A DNA stretch of 64,000 nt from Isoetes taiwanensis (Eukaryota > Streptophyta > Lycopodiopsida > Isoetales > Isoetaceae), in the NCBI GenBank assembly GCA_021234155.1, contig JAJEKV010000027.1:3966623-4030622 (forward strand), read 5' to 3'. The number at the start of each line of letters is the position of its first letter. Position 1 is the first letter of the stretch. The notes under the pieces are model-generated. The model saw only the letters and a program-made list of their open reading frames with translations. It made no database searches and had not been told where the DNA came from. Made by a program: the position numbers and the translations under genes. Shown here one piece after another: positions 23,511-36,054 of the stretch.

Positions 23511-23520
23511 TTCAAAATCA
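23511..23520 (+). promoter_or_regulatory. TATA box of the ParB-like gene
   Basis: CCTCTATAAA lies just after CCGCGGCCGCG, about 100 nt before the ATG at 23,615, a normal plant arrangement. Confidence 0.5.
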
Positions 23521-23548
23521 TCAATCTCTAAATATCTTTCAGGTTTTC

Positions 23549-24005
23549 GGCGACCGCGATTTCTTCAGCGCCTAGCGCCTTCGAGTTTGCAGCGCCTTCC
23601 GAAACCTCCCCAAAATGACAGGAATTTCGTACACAGCCGGCGCCCGCGATCCCATGGCACCTAAGGACTCCCTCAGAGAAGGTAATTTCTAACATTTCAG
23701 CTCAGCAAGATCGCGGCCGCGATCTTGCCTACTAGATTTTGCAAGGTTTTGATTACTATAGCTGCTCAGCAAGATCGCGGCCGCGGTCTTGCTGAGCACA
23801 GGTCTTCTTTCTTGCCTTGCATTGCTACCATCCCAACAACGCGACCGCGATGTTCATGAGTAGTAGTATAGTAGCTCACTAGGATCGCGACCGCGATGTT
23901 CATGAGCAGTGGTATTGTTTTCTTGCCCTGCTTAGCTGCTACACAACATCGCGGCCGCGATATTGTGGAGTGCTATTTTAGTTGCTTGGAAGGATCGCGG
24001 TCGCG
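23549..24005. repeat. cluster of GATCGCGRCCGCGATC palindromes
   Basis: Seven copies of TCGCGACCGCGAT or TCGCGGCCGCGAT lie in the leader and first intron: 23,549-23,560; 23,706-23,727 (perfect 22-bp palindrome centred on GCGGCCGC); 23,764-23,797 (34 bp, one mismatched pair); 23,840-23,851; 23,883-23,897; 23,942-23,967 (26 bp, one mismatched pair); 23,992-24,005. Several share following bases such as TGTTCATGAGYAGT, implying 40-60-bp degenerate units. Confidence 0.8.
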
Positions 24006-27000
24006 TTTCTCTTGAGTAGTTTATACTTTTCGTTGCACAACATTATGCAGCCTATCAGGCACTCACCACAGGCTTTTGTTTACAGCACTTGCTCTGTTTC
24101 GTGGACCGGATGTCGAACCCATCCGTATTATAACCCCTTCTAATGAAAGGAAATGGTGCATAGAGATTGCACAAGCAATACCGCACATTAAAGGTGACCG
24201 AAAAGGACACGTGCTGTTCTGGCGATTTGAAAGAAACCCGAGGGGCGTTGAACAAGTTGGCATAGTGGTGGCAATGTGGGAAGGCACGAAGAATAATGTG
24301 CAAGATGCTATCATATGCGAGATCGAGGACACACACGCATTGCGCCTTGAGTACATTCTCAAATGGCGCAATTATGATCCGTCTTTTGATGACAATCGAG
24401 AAAATGAACAAGCCAGCCACAGGGAAAAATGTCCCAACATCAGCTAATGGTTATGGCTGGGTGTTGCCATCCTATGAATCTCTCTCTTTGTCAGGAATAA
24501 AGGGAAACAGAGACATCTTGGTAGGGTTCTCGGTCTGCAAAAATGGTTTGTCCACAGACAAGAAGCCTCCGAGTTGTGCTTTGAAAGCAGTTCGGGACGA
24601 GAAAATGCCCTCTGTGATGGACACCAATTGGCTAAGGGCCGTGGCCAAGAAAAAAAGTGTAAAGCCAATTGCTGTTTTGGGAGAGCCTTCAGCATCAAAA
24701 ACAGTTGTTGAAGAACCACTATCCACGATAAATCCCTCCGGTATTATTAACCCTACTATTCCTCTTGCTTTAAAGGCCCCAGATAGTACTACATCTGGTG
24801 GATTTATTCCAAAAAAAATTACTCCTTTCAAAATTAACCTTAGAATGCTGAACAATGACGATAGTCCGCAGCCCAGCAGTTCTCAAACCCCTCCTTCTGT
24901 TACGGAAGCCTCCTCTAGACTAGCATTGCCATGGCCACACGCATCTGCCATTCCAGTGGAGTTAAAGTTCAATCCGGAAGAGGAAAGAAAGATGGCAGAG
25001 CAAACCACTCAAAAGCTGGAACAGTTTAAACGGTTTTACCCCTTAGGGGTGAATTGGTTTACCAAGATTTCTATTTTTGATTGTGAACCTGCACCGGCAA
25101 ACCTGACACACCGAATGCGATCAAATGACCATGTTCAAACTCTGGTCAAAAGCTTCAAGACATACCCAACAGAGGTCCTCACACCTGCTGACGTCGTGCC
25201 ATTTGACCCTATTACCAGGTAACTGATTCTCTATCTTTTGAACACTCGTTTAGATTTGACTTGATGGTTGTCTATTTTTTAGGAGGAGGGTGACGTGGAG
25301 CAATCCAGAGGATTTAAAGGGCAAGAGATTTTACATTATTTCTGGCAACCACAGTATTTGCGCGGCACAACTCCTTTGTTCGGTCGTCGGCAACCGGGAG
25401 CATCAACTAGAATTTGCTAAAGTATATGCTAGAAGAAGATCGAGAGTGCTGAATGGAAATCTCACTGACAAGGAATATATAGAGTTGAGTATTCAATGCA
25501 ACGAAGTAATTGCAAACACCGTCTACAGAGAGCCACTGATTGAAAAACTGCAACAACTTCGTCATCAGCACAAGGCTTATGGCTGTCCTCCACAAGGACC
25601 GATAGGAACGGCTACGACTTCTGCTTGGAAGGTATTTATTCACTTTCTTCTCGCCAACGTCGCGACCGCGATCTTAATGACCTTTGCTTCTGCAGGATTT
25701 TCATGAAATTGCAACGACCACATTGAAAGTGCAGGAACTTAAAGATGAAAAACAATTCATCTTTATGGATGAGAAGGTTTTCAAGAAGCTAATGGAAGTT
25801 GCCGGACTGTGGGTGAACCGTAATCTCAGCGACGACCATGGTGAGTTTCTGGACAAACCATCGAAAGAGTTCTTTAACAAGACCTGGCTCCGGTTGCTAC
25901 GAGGTATGTCGAATGCAGAGGTGTCACAGCTGCTCGATGAGATTATAGAAGGCAAGACGTATTTGAAGGTGCAGTCAGGGTATAGCGGGAGATTTCATTG
26001 CAAACAACGGGCAACTGACATCAGAACCCTCACTTTTATGAGGCACGAAATTTTATCTTATGCCACAAATTTGCTGCAAAAGGATTTCGATAGCTGGGAG
26101 GAATTGCTTCAGGCTTTTCCTGATTTGACTGAACAGAGAATACTGGATATATCAGATACCGATACAGAGTACGTGAAGGCTAACTATAACAAGGATCATA
26201 CACTAGGTAACCTACCTGTAGCTTTTCTGGAGCCAATCAGAAATATTCTAAAGCCAGAAGAGGCTAGAAAAAGAAAGGAAAAGAAAAATGTTGTCATAGC
26301 AGTGACAAAGGATGGCATCCCTACTTCCTCCCAAGTGTCAGAAAATGCGACATTGATATTTATTGACATCCGAGGGATCAACAAGGTATGGGATTGCAAG
26401 AAATACACAGACCTATTTACAAGGATAGCTACCATGACGACTGCCAAAGTTTATCACTTGGTTATTATCATGCGCTCTGTGAATTTGCCCAATTGCTTGT
26501 ACAAATGTGGCAAATTCGTATGGCCACCTATCTTTAGGTTCTTATGAAGAAATGGGATGGGAGAGCAAACGAAGGGGTGAAAGAACATCAGTACTATATT
26601 AGTCATATGTGCATTAACAGGAGTGATGTTCGTAGCACCTGCAACCAGAGCTGGAGCTTAATCCTATCTCCACACAGCAAGGCTCCTAAGTCAACACCAT
26701 TGCCTCTAATGCCGCTAACAGGTAATGAGGATGCCGATGAGAAGATAAAAAAGAAATTTCAGACTCTCTTTACAGGCAAACCAAGATTCAAATGGGCGGC
26801 AATGGAAGGAGATCTTGTATTGAAATGCCAGCTGAAAACCTCGTATGCCTACCATATTGTTGAACAGCTGGTGCCCACGGACGGTTGCGTTCTGGATTTC
26901 TTTTCGGCTGGGACAGCTTCTCGTGTCGCTCTTATGCAAGGTAAAAAGAGCGTGGCCTTCGAAAGTTCAGGTAAAGTGTGCCGTTTCCTGAGGGCGTTCT

Positions 27001-27678
27001 TGGAAACGCTTGAGAAAATGGCCAGTCAAAGTACGAGGGGTCTGAAGAAGAGGAGAAAGCAGAGAATGCAGAGCCTGATCCTGCGCTGCCCAACATCAGT
27101 ATCACCCAAAACACAGATATATCAAGGTTGGATACCATTTTGGAAAACCTCGATGCTAAGTCCTACGAGGAGAGAATGCAAGAAACAAAGCGCTTGCTTG
27201 AAGCGACGGAAAAAGGTATAGAAGCCCTCGAGCCCACTTTTCAAAAATTAAGTGCACTTAATGAGAAGCTTGATGGGTACATGCCATTCTTGACAGGCGA
27301 ACATAAGTTTGAATACTTGGGGGTAGAGCACATGGAAGTAGACAAAGAGCACATTGAAACAGACCAACAGCACATGGAAACAGACCAAGATGAGGTTGTT
27401 GGGACACAAGAGCATCGTGTACACAAAGAAGAAGCGTAAGCTCTTTCATCCACAGATTGCTACTCAATCCTGGAGAAGGAACTTATAGGCGGGAACAAAG
27501 CAAGGGGGGAGAGTGAAAAATGGGAGCCCGATTCACATGTGCAAAATAAGACGCAAACGCCATGGGTGTTGAGATTCCAGAGGTCACAGGTTATTCAGAG
27601 ATGGACACAACACAAGCTATGGAATTGGGTAGAGAGCATGTCATCCGCATGGCCAATGATATGGGTGTGATACGATAA
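23615..27678 (+). pseudogene. multi-exon gene with ParB-like and DNA-methyltransferase-like regions, decaying
   Basis: Proposed exon 1 (23,615-23,681) starts MTGISYTAGARDP and joins in phase to exon 2 at 24,086: ALFRGPDVEPIRI, HVLFWRFERNPRGVEQVG, YILKWRNYDPSF. Frame changes near 24,400. Then FSVCKNGLSTDKKPPS, SIFDCEPAPANLTHRMR and VVPFDPITR to a donor at 25,219. Exon 25,283-25,631 holds GKRFYIISGNHSICAAQLL, which resembles the ParB/sulfiredoxin-fold signature (G-N-H-R...A). Exon from 25,696 continues to IFIDIRGINK. Several frame changes follow at 26,390-26,660, then VEQLVPTDGCVLDFFSAGTA, SRVALMQGKKSVAFE, which resembles methyltransferase motif I. Next come a coiled coil (RLDTILENLDAKSYEERMQE) and three EHMEVDK-like heptads. 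A last readable segment EIPEVTGYSEMDTTQAMELG ends at 27,678. The family is not known to me; a role in sequence-specific DNA binding is inference. Frameshifts suggest this copy is dying. Confidence 0.55.
25659..25673. repeat. isolated palindromic site in an intron
   Basis: CGTCGCGACCGCGATC lies within the 64-bp intron between 25,632 and 25,695, the same motif as the cluster in intron 1. Confidence 0.7.
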
Positions 27679-27800
27679 GCGATCCGAAACACAATCACAA
27701 GAATGAATATTGTATATTACTTCCTTCAATGGAAATTTTGGTTTCGGGGAATATGAATTTTGTCTTTACTACTACTTCGTGCATGTTTAATGCTAAAAAT

Positions 27801-27816
27801 AATCGCGACCGCGATC
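27801..27816. repeat. palindromic site downstream of the gene
   Basis: AATCGCGACCGCGATCC, 120 bp beyond the proposed stop codon at 27,678. Confidence 0.7.
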
Positions 27817-27950
27817 CTCTGTGGCAAATACATGGCTTTAAATACTGAAATTTTTGTGATATGCTTGCTCCACTATACCTTCTTTTAACGCAATGCTCTC
27901 ATATGGTTTTAATAAAAGGCTCATTAATTTGTCTCCTTTCAGCTGCGAAA

Positions 27951-27965
27951 GATCGCGTTCGCGAT
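27951..27965. repeat. palindromic site downstream of the gene
   Basis: GATCGCGTTCGCGATTC, a variant with TT in place of AC or GC at the centre; the last copy seen in the window. Confidence 0.65.
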
Positions 27966-27969
27966 TCTT

Positions 27970-30900
27970 GCGATAAGATTGAGCATTCCCTCCTACTACA
28001 GTCTGCTCACGATGGACCTTTGCATGAGCTGTAAAAATTATATTTCCGAACAACACTGAATCATTTGCAGAATTTGTGCAAAAAAACGCCAACTTTTACT
28101 CAGTTGGTAGCAGTTTCTGCACTATATGGCTAACCACTAACCTATTTCATGCTAAACGAGAATTCCAAATTTCTCTAATTAATTAATCCATGCTTCATAA
28201 TGCTATATAAAATACACAAACACACTAATGCAATTAGTACACTATGATAGTTGAGTAAATAAAATATCCAATTATGCCTAATGAGGCATTCAAAATTTAG
28301 CAAAGCCTAAGTTTATAGTAAAGTGGGAAACATGGAAAATCTGTACTTGTGATCTTTGTTGAAGGTACATATTTGATAGCAAAGATTTTATTAGCGCTAC
28401 GATGTAATAAAACATCTTATTGGGTATTCGACTAGTCTCCGTAATACTTCAGCAAGCCAAATCTTATTCCCAAGCAGAACTCAATGCTTTATCTAGTGAA
28501 CTAAGTGCCTTTCACATGTTTCAAAGGCAAATCTTTCTGGAATACTTTAATGTCTTTGAAGATCTGTCTACTATAAGTCATACATATAAATCTTCCTGTT
28601 TCTTAACTACACCTACTTTTTTCTATGTCCACATTTGTAGGGGTCAGCTTTGTGTAGTTTTGGAATATTATTTCGTAGCATCACAAACTATTATACAATT
28701 TCAAGAATTGCGAAATTACTTCTCGAAGTTCAAGTGTAACATGTGGAAATGAACGTGAGATATCCTCTATTACCAATGTACTAATTGCAGGCATCTCATG
28801 AGATAATGTATTAAATAACATCTTATGGAAATCTATATGTAATTTGAACGTTTTCACCCTTTTGTATCGAGATAATTATATCAAATTACTCTTCCTTATA
28901 AACATCTTCTTTATATTCATAGCCATCCATTACTATTACATGCAAAGCCAAATATTTCGTCGAAAAATATTTCTATTTAGTAACTCAGTCCATTAAATTT
29001 AAACGAGTCAGAAAAGAGAAATCTTCACGGCAAAATGAGAACATCTCTAAGAGAAATGTTCTTATAGAGTGCCCAAGATCTGTAAATTATGAACTGCTCC
29101 TACATGATGTTAAGGCAATTCATATATATTCATTCTAACTAACATAACCGGATCTGGAACGTTGAACAATCCCACCAAAAATAAGTCTAAGGAAAATTTA
29201 TTCGTACAATACACAATTCATTTTGCACAGACCTTAAATAACAAGGGACTTGTATATATATATATATATTTTTTTTTATAATAATCCATTCAATTATTTT
29301 AGGGGTATGGTTTATGGTCTTAGGAATTGTGATTTATGCATCCATATTAAATCCCCCTTGAACTTCTTGTTGTTGTACAACATATTAAAAGGCTTGAATT
29401 TCCCCTTGTAATTGGGCCATCATAATTTTTAGATAATTCTATATACGTTGCTTCTATTAGGCATCAGTACAACTCATTTTGATTAAGTACATGCACATCC
29501 TTCTTGCATTATAACTACTAGTTTGTGCAAGGTTATGCATATGACAAACCCATCATTAATATGCATGCAAGAGCTTTAATGCAATGGAATTTATGCAAGA
29601 GCTTTGACACCATGGAATTATGTTTATGTTTGCTCATAGTATATAATACTATCACGAGTTAGGACTAGACACAAAGATAAGCACAACATTTATTGCTTAA
29701 TTAACGTTTGTGGGAATAAAGCTACTAGCTTTGGTATGTCTATGCAGAACAATTTGCCCTTCAATTCAAAATGAAGAAATTTGCAACACAAAGTCATAAG
29801 CATCAAATCCAAACTGAGATTGCTACATAAGCAAGATGTGCCACTTAGTCATGTCCCATTGATCTATGTTTCCGGGAATGATAATGTGCATGGGGAAAGG
29901 AACATGAGATAATATGTGCCAAATAAAAAACCGTATATTTATAACTTATGATTTGTTAAGGTTATTCTTGTTATTTGTATTGGAATACTGTAGTTGCTGA
30001 TAGTGGCACTGCGGATTCGAAACAGGAGAACCTAGGGTTTGATTTTGTTCATTTTCGTGGGAGGAATGGGCGATGCGTCACATGGCGATGCTGCACATGG
30101 CTTTCGATTCTGGACTGTGTAGGTGTCGGATGAAGACGATGGTGGGTTCGAGGCTTCAAAGAAAATGGCTATGGCAGATTTTGGGCCACCGAAAATGAGG
30201 CCAAGAGGGCGCACTTGCCCTAAGCTAGCCTCTGCAGGGCCGTAGTACAAGGTAGAGTTCTTGAGCCGATATTGAATGCAGAGGATGCAGCCGATGCCGG
30301 TTGTCTGTAGGGGGCTTGCATCTAAGGCCAACGGAGTCCAAATATCGCTGATTCTATGCAAGAAGCAGGCAACGATTTTTCTTCAAGTTGGATATGCAGT
30401 TCTGACCACTCTTTTCAACAGGCCAGCAACATGCTCTCTTTCGTTTGTCTGCCCAATTTGCCAGGTCTTCTTTGAATTGTTCCAAACTTGTGTCTGGGAT
30501 TCTTGCATCATGCCAAAGTTGTTCGGCCTATTTTCATGGCTTCTGCAGTGGCGGATTTTGCTGTGCAGTGCCGTTGTGCCACTTTTTGTTGGCTGGCTTT
30601 ATTCTTGCTTCTTAACCCAAGCCGATTGGCACATGGTCACTTTTTTGTTGCGTCGAATATGAATAAGGCAGTTTATATGTTCTGTCCGTCTACACTATAT
30701 GCTTATTCAGGGTTCTACAGGGTTGCTGCTGGTATACTCAGGCTCTCAGGGATATCAGAGGCATGCCTGAGCGAGTACTCTAGATAAGTGGAGAGCATCG
30801 AATTCCAGTTGACAGGTAAGTGGAGAGCATTGGATTCTAGTTGTGTTTCGATCCCCCAAACTCGCTTAAGTGTTGTCGTGTATGTGAAGTGTATGTTTGA

Positions 30901-31149
30901 TGTGCTGTGTACTTGCTGGGAGAAGGCAACCATTGGATTGGGGCTTGCTAAATCTCCCTTACAAATCGGGTCAACATGAGGCTGTTTGAGCCCATCTTGA
31001 CTTTGAGCGGACGGATCATATGGATGCACGGGGAATATTCCCCAAAATGTGCCATGATCTAGTAGCCAGAAAAATTCAAAATACACCCCAAATGATAATA
31101 ATAGATTGAATACAAAAATGCATACAGCAAGGCCTAGCAGGCAGGGCAT
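27970..31149. other. AT-rich stretch without recognisable genes
   Basis: A (TA)n tract occurs at 29,250-29,270. From 30,000 to 31,000 the base composition is closer to coding and several frames of 60-145 codons exist on both strands, but none shows a known domain. I see no RNA gene. Confidence 0.35.
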
Positions 31150-31158
31150 ATATATTAT

Positions 31159-31450
31159 CGCCCACTTTATTGGCTCCCTAAATTGACTAGAGCAGCCAAG
31201 GAGGATTCACTCAAGTAAATCCTCCTTGGCTTGGAGGATTCACTCAAGCGAATCCTCCTAGTGGCAGGTGTCAGTTTATAGCATAGCTACCGGAACCAAG
31301 TTCCGAACTTGATTCCCGTTCCGAACTCCGTTCTCGGGGGTCAAGAGTTCCGAGAACTCCCGACGAAGTTCCCAATATAGGTGCTACCAGGAATTACGTT
31401 CTGAAGGAAGTTCCCATTTATGGGAACTCCCGTTCCAGGTAGCAAAATTT
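31159..31450 (+). repeat. left arm of the long inverted repeat
   Basis: Includes two tandem near-palindromes GGAGGATTCACTCAAG..AATCCTCC (31,201-31,224 and 31,233-31,258), then GCTACCGGAACCAAGTTCCG and several GAACTCCCG units out to 31,440. Confidence 0.6.
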
Positions 31451-31673
31451 TCTTAAGCACAAATCTTTGAAAGAACAAAGAAAAAGCAAAAAAAAAAAAA
31501 AAGAATCAAAACCTTCCCTCCCCCTCTATTTTTCATTTCCCCTTCTATTTTTCTGCACTTGGACGACCGGCTAGCTCTGCCAAATGTACACTTACAGAGG
31601 AGCTTCACATCGGAGGGAGATCGATTTGGAGACTGGCTGGACTGGATTGGTGCCTGGATGGTCACAATAGGGC

Positions 31674-31973
<300 letters not shown>

Positions 31974-32046
31974 GAAATGAAATGAAATGTTTATAAATAT
32001 ATGCGTCGGCAGACCACCAGGTCTATGTGACGCTCAACCATACACT

Positions 32047-35000
32047 TTACAGATTGTAGAATATGTCCTCTAGTGCATCCTCTGAAAGAAATGCACTAGA
32101 CCCCTCTAACTCATCCTCTTGTATCTCTTGAATGTTAAGTTTCCTCAACATTATGTCCCTATGATCCAAAATTTTAACAATATAGTCACCGATTGTGCTA
32201 CCTGGCATATCAAAGAAAGCTATCAAGTTACCACAAACAATATTATATGTATCTCTGATGCTTTTGTATTGCGGGCACTGTAAAAGCACGCATTTCATCC
32301 TCAACCACTCCCATCTTGCATAGCTTGCAGAGTCTCAACTCATGGGGGATATTGCTCCAACGCCCAACTTCAACGCCAAGATGATGTGAGCTAAGTCTTA
32401 TTCTGCCAATTGTATGCCTTAACTTTAATGACACTCCTTCTCTCAAATATCTTGGAACTTGAAGCTGTGGACTGATATTCTGCCTGTAATATTCCTTCTT
32501 GACTTCTGGTACTCTCCATGATTTCTCCATAACATGTTCCATTACCCACTCCCTAATATCCGCATGATGTTCGGCCAATCTAGATGCATCTAAATCCCAC
32601 TTTCTCATCCAGTTTTGTATATCGGCATACCACCCTTTACATTTCGTGGCCTCCAAGGCTAATCGTGGTAAACTTGATACTGGCATTTCCTGTACCTTGC
32701 ATACATACTTAAGCGTTCTGCACAGGGCTTCTGATTGCAATGATGACATCCCACACTCGGCCAATAGCATGTCATATGGTGTCTGTGACTTAACACCGAG
32801 TTCTGTTCTGAGAAACTTCTTCTGTACCTTTTCTATTTTCCTCCAAGTCTCCTCAGCCAATCCTGGAGCCCATACCTCACAGCCATACAACAATACTGTT
32901 TGCACTAGAACCCCATATAACTGCTTTTTCAATTGGAAGTTCCATATCTCATTTTTTCTACTGCTGCGCTGCATACTATATAATGCTTTCAGTCCACCAT
33001 TTATCCTCTGCTCTACAGCATAGTTCCAACTCGGGCTTTTATCAACCTGTATCCCTAGATATTTATATGAATCCACCAGTTCTACCGGTTCCCCTTTGTA
33101 AACAAGGTGTATGTGATCCACTTTGTTTGCCCCAAACACAATTATTTTAGTCTTTCCCATGTTCACTTTCATACTCTTGTGGTCACAAAAATCAGCCAAC
33201 CCATCTAAATGTTTCTGTATTCCAGCAATTGACCTTGACAAAAGCACTACATCATCCGCATATAAAAGTAAAAACACCACAAACCTCTCTAGGGCCATAC
33301 CATCCCCTCCGTTCTGCATCATCCACTCTTCTAGTTGGTCTATGAACAACCCAAAAAGAGTGGGAGACATGGGACACTCTTGCTTTACACCTACGTTGCT
33401 TACTACTGGTTCCTGGCTTTCTCTAAAATAAGGAAAAGATAGCTGCACAAGTACCTTCTCGTATAGTATTTTGACTGCTTGCTTTAGCTCGTTTGGCACC
33501 CCCAATCTTTCCATACGTTCCCATAAATTGTCTCTGTCCACCATGTCGAAAGCTTTTGTAAAATCCACAAATAACATATAAAGTGGTTTCCTTGTTCCTG
33601 TAACTGTATCCATCATCGCTCTCAAAGTAACCAAGTGATCTGTAGTGGACCGTTTGGGTCTAAAACCCGCTTGTCCTATAGCCCGTACACCCATTTCTTC
33701 TGCCCATCCACTTAGTTTGCTATTAACCATAGTCGCAAAAAGCTTAGCATATAGGCTACTGATCATAATCATCCTATAGTTGCCAGGATCTGATTTGTCA
33801 CCCGCTTTATGCAAGGGAACAACCCTGTTTATTTGCCATTCCGTGGGAAGCCTTCTCTCAGCACCATATTCATTAATTTCAGCAATATTTTGTGTACCTC
33901 CTCTCCTGCCCACTTAAACATCTCCGCAACCAGCCCCAAGTTATCTGCAGCTTTCCCATTTGCTAATGTTTCTAACCCCCCCTGTATATCTTCCATGGTG
34001 AATTCCCATTCTACATTGAAATCTGCCAGAGCAGTGTCCTTTATACCTGGTACATTGTATATTTTTTTAACTTGGCTGAATAGTGGTTCTACCTCAAGCA
34101 ACTCACCCTGTTCCATTCTTGGCTTAAGCCTTGCCCAAAATTTCTTAGGCTCTACCAGCAAATCTCCAATCATTCGCATGTGTTTTTGGTATAAAAACCT
34201 TTTCTTTTTCGCTTTCACTAGTGACATATATTCCCTCTTAGCCATGATTTTCTCCTCCCCCCTTGCATGTTTAAATTTTTGTCGTTTTGCTTTGCATTCC
34301 CCATCAAACCAACTGTTGCACGGGAGCCCTTTTAACCTGCGTTGGGAGACGAAACATTTCCTTGCTGCCTCTATTACCAATTCGCTAAGGCTCACAGTAA
34401 GCTCTTCCACCTTTTCAGGCCAATCCTTGCACATGGCACAGGATTCACATAAGGAGTTGTATTCCTCCGCTTTGTTATACTGCATGTATATCTTTTTATT
34501 AGGGTTGTCCACCACTTTTCTTGCGATCTCTTGGCGTTTAATATGCATGGTAACAAAGAGAGGTACATGATCTGATTCCGTCCTTTCTTCACCAACATCT
34601 ACATCTGAAATAGTTCTCATTAATCTCGGGCTAGCTATCACTAAATCCACCACACTAGCACCTCTGCAAGTGGGCTTACCAGAGTTCTTGTATTTTTGGA
34701 GACCATTATAGATGACCATATCGAGTCCTGTACACATATTTAGCACATGATTTCCTTGTGGTGTGGGCCACCTAATTCTATCTGCTGACTCTCTATGCCA
34801 CCCTAGTTCCTTCATCTCATTTCCATCATTCATTTCCATCTATAAAGGATCTCCTTTGATACTAGTCATTGCTGCTTGCTTCTGTGCTACCCTGCCATTA
34901 AAGTCACCCATTAGGATCACTTCTCCCTGTTGCATTAACTTTAGAACATCTTGTTCTAGGTCAAAAAAGGGATCATCCCTATCTATTTGCCCCCAGTTAT

Positions 35001-35343
35001 AAACTGGTGATTCACGAGGCGGGTAGTAACACCCTGCTATGTATATTTTATTCAGTGGACCCGATATCTCAATCCATATATATTGCAAAGATTTTATGCC
35101 ATGTACTAACTGTATCATCCCTCGCAGCTCATGTTTTATGTAACAAGCAATCCCACCGAATCCCTTAAGCCTCCAGTGCTTATGATGCCATACTGAATGA
35201 AGACACATAAAACCTGGAATGTCTAATATCCCTTTTTCCTCATTTTCACAAGTTTCTAACAGAAAGAAAACATCTACTTGTTCAACAATATCACTCATAG
35301 TTGCTACTTTAGTTGAGTTCAGGCTGTTTATGTTCCAACACAT
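32047..35343 (-). pseudogene. LINE ORF2: endonuclease plus reverse transcriptase
   Basis: Starts MCWNINSLNSTKVA, the APE-type endonuclease. VILMGDFNGRV is a conserved active-site strand, and later RTESDHVPLFVTM carries the catalytic SDH. An in-frame stop at 34,840-34,842 and a frameshift near 33,870 interrupt it. The reverse transcriptase then shows INRVVPLHKAGDKSDPGNYR, GFRPKRSTTDHL, LYMLFVDFTKAFDMVDR (first catalytic Asp), then LLYADDVVLLS (the YADD box) and YKYLGIQVD. A second frameshift near 32,290 precedes a C-terminal zinc-knuckle-like LCKLCKMG / LLQCPQY region. ORF2 nicks target DNA and copies the RNA in place. All key residues I looked for are present, but the breaks prevent a full protein. 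Confidence 0.82.
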
Positions 35344-35364
35344 AACCCTGATGGTCCCTAATTC

Positions 35365-36054
35365 CTATGCATCTTCTTCTATTATGACTCTTCCTCTGCG
35401 CCAGTATGCTTTTTTACCACTCTGTCTTGCCTCCTTGAAGATCTGAAGTTGTGCTTTGTACTCTAGCAGCTGGCTTTTGGTGAGATCATCATTTATCCAT
35501 ATATTTCTCTTCCCTTTCAACATCATTTTCTTTTTCAAAACATTGATCTTATCCTCCCTAGACCTGAAACGGACTATAATGTGCCGATTGCCACTGTTTG
35601 GTTTGCCTATGCGAAATGCCTCAATCACTCCTGCATCCATAATCTGAAGGTCCTGTTCACATAAAGCCACCACTAGCTCTTTGGTCTGTTCCCCAGTTTC
35701 TTCGGGCATGCCCACAATTCTCAAATTCAATGCCTTTTCTTTCTTTTCTTGCTCTTCAATATATGCAGAAAGCTGAGTTCTTACTTCCAGGATATCTTCA
35801 TTAGTTTCTATCATGCCTGTAGATCCATTGGGTTCATTATTCTGTCTTAAAACTGATTGTTTGAATGTCTCCATTTCAGTTTTCATGCGTTCCTGGAAGC
35901 TTTCCAGTTCAACTTTCATGGCCTCTTTGCATCTATCTATTTCGTTCTGCACATGGGATAACAGAAAAGATTTGAGCTCATTAACCATACCTTGCACAGA
36001 GATCTTCATAGATATTTTCATAGATACTAAGGAGTGATCCATTGCCTGTCGCAT
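35365..36054 (-). CDS. LINE ORF1 RNA-binding protein
   Basis: An open frame of 229 codons. The first half is a coiled coil (VQNEIDRCKEAMKVELESFQ, ERMKTEMETFKQSVL). Then comes the RRM-like and C-terminal region typical of L1 ORF1p: ALNLRIVGMPEET, VIEAFRIGKPNSGNRHIIVR, FRSREDKINVLKKK, IWINDDLTKSQLL, ARQSGKKAYWRRGRVIIEE. ORF1p coats the LINE RNA as a trimer. A Gly-rich N-terminal extension in another frame (36,027-36,314) is probably part of the original ORF1, joined by a frameshift near 36,050. It lies just upstream of ORF2, as in other L1 elements. Confidence 0.75.
   Translation of the reverse strand: MRQAMDHSLVSMKISMKISVQGMVNELKSFLLSHVQNEIDRCKEAMKVELESFQERMKTEMETFKQSVLRQNNEPNGSTGMIETNEDILEVRTQLSAYIEEQEKKEKALNLRIVGMPEETGEQTKELVVALCEQDLQIMDAGVIEAFRIGKPNSGNRHIIVRFRSREDKINVLKKKMMLKGKRNIWINDDLTKSQLLEYKAQLQIFKEARQSGKKAYWRRGRVIIEEDA

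Noticed and set aside
23700-24005. CRISPR-like array
   Set aside because: The repeats are palindromic and unevenly spaced, with related spacers, and the context is an intron of a plant gene.
30715-31149. A 144-codon minus-strand gene
   Set aside because: No domain is recognised and it runs into the inverted-repeat boundary; support is insufficient.
33809-34570. A 253-codon plus-strand frame inside the LINE
   Set aside because: It is antisense to ORF2, which has clear endonuclease and RT motifs.
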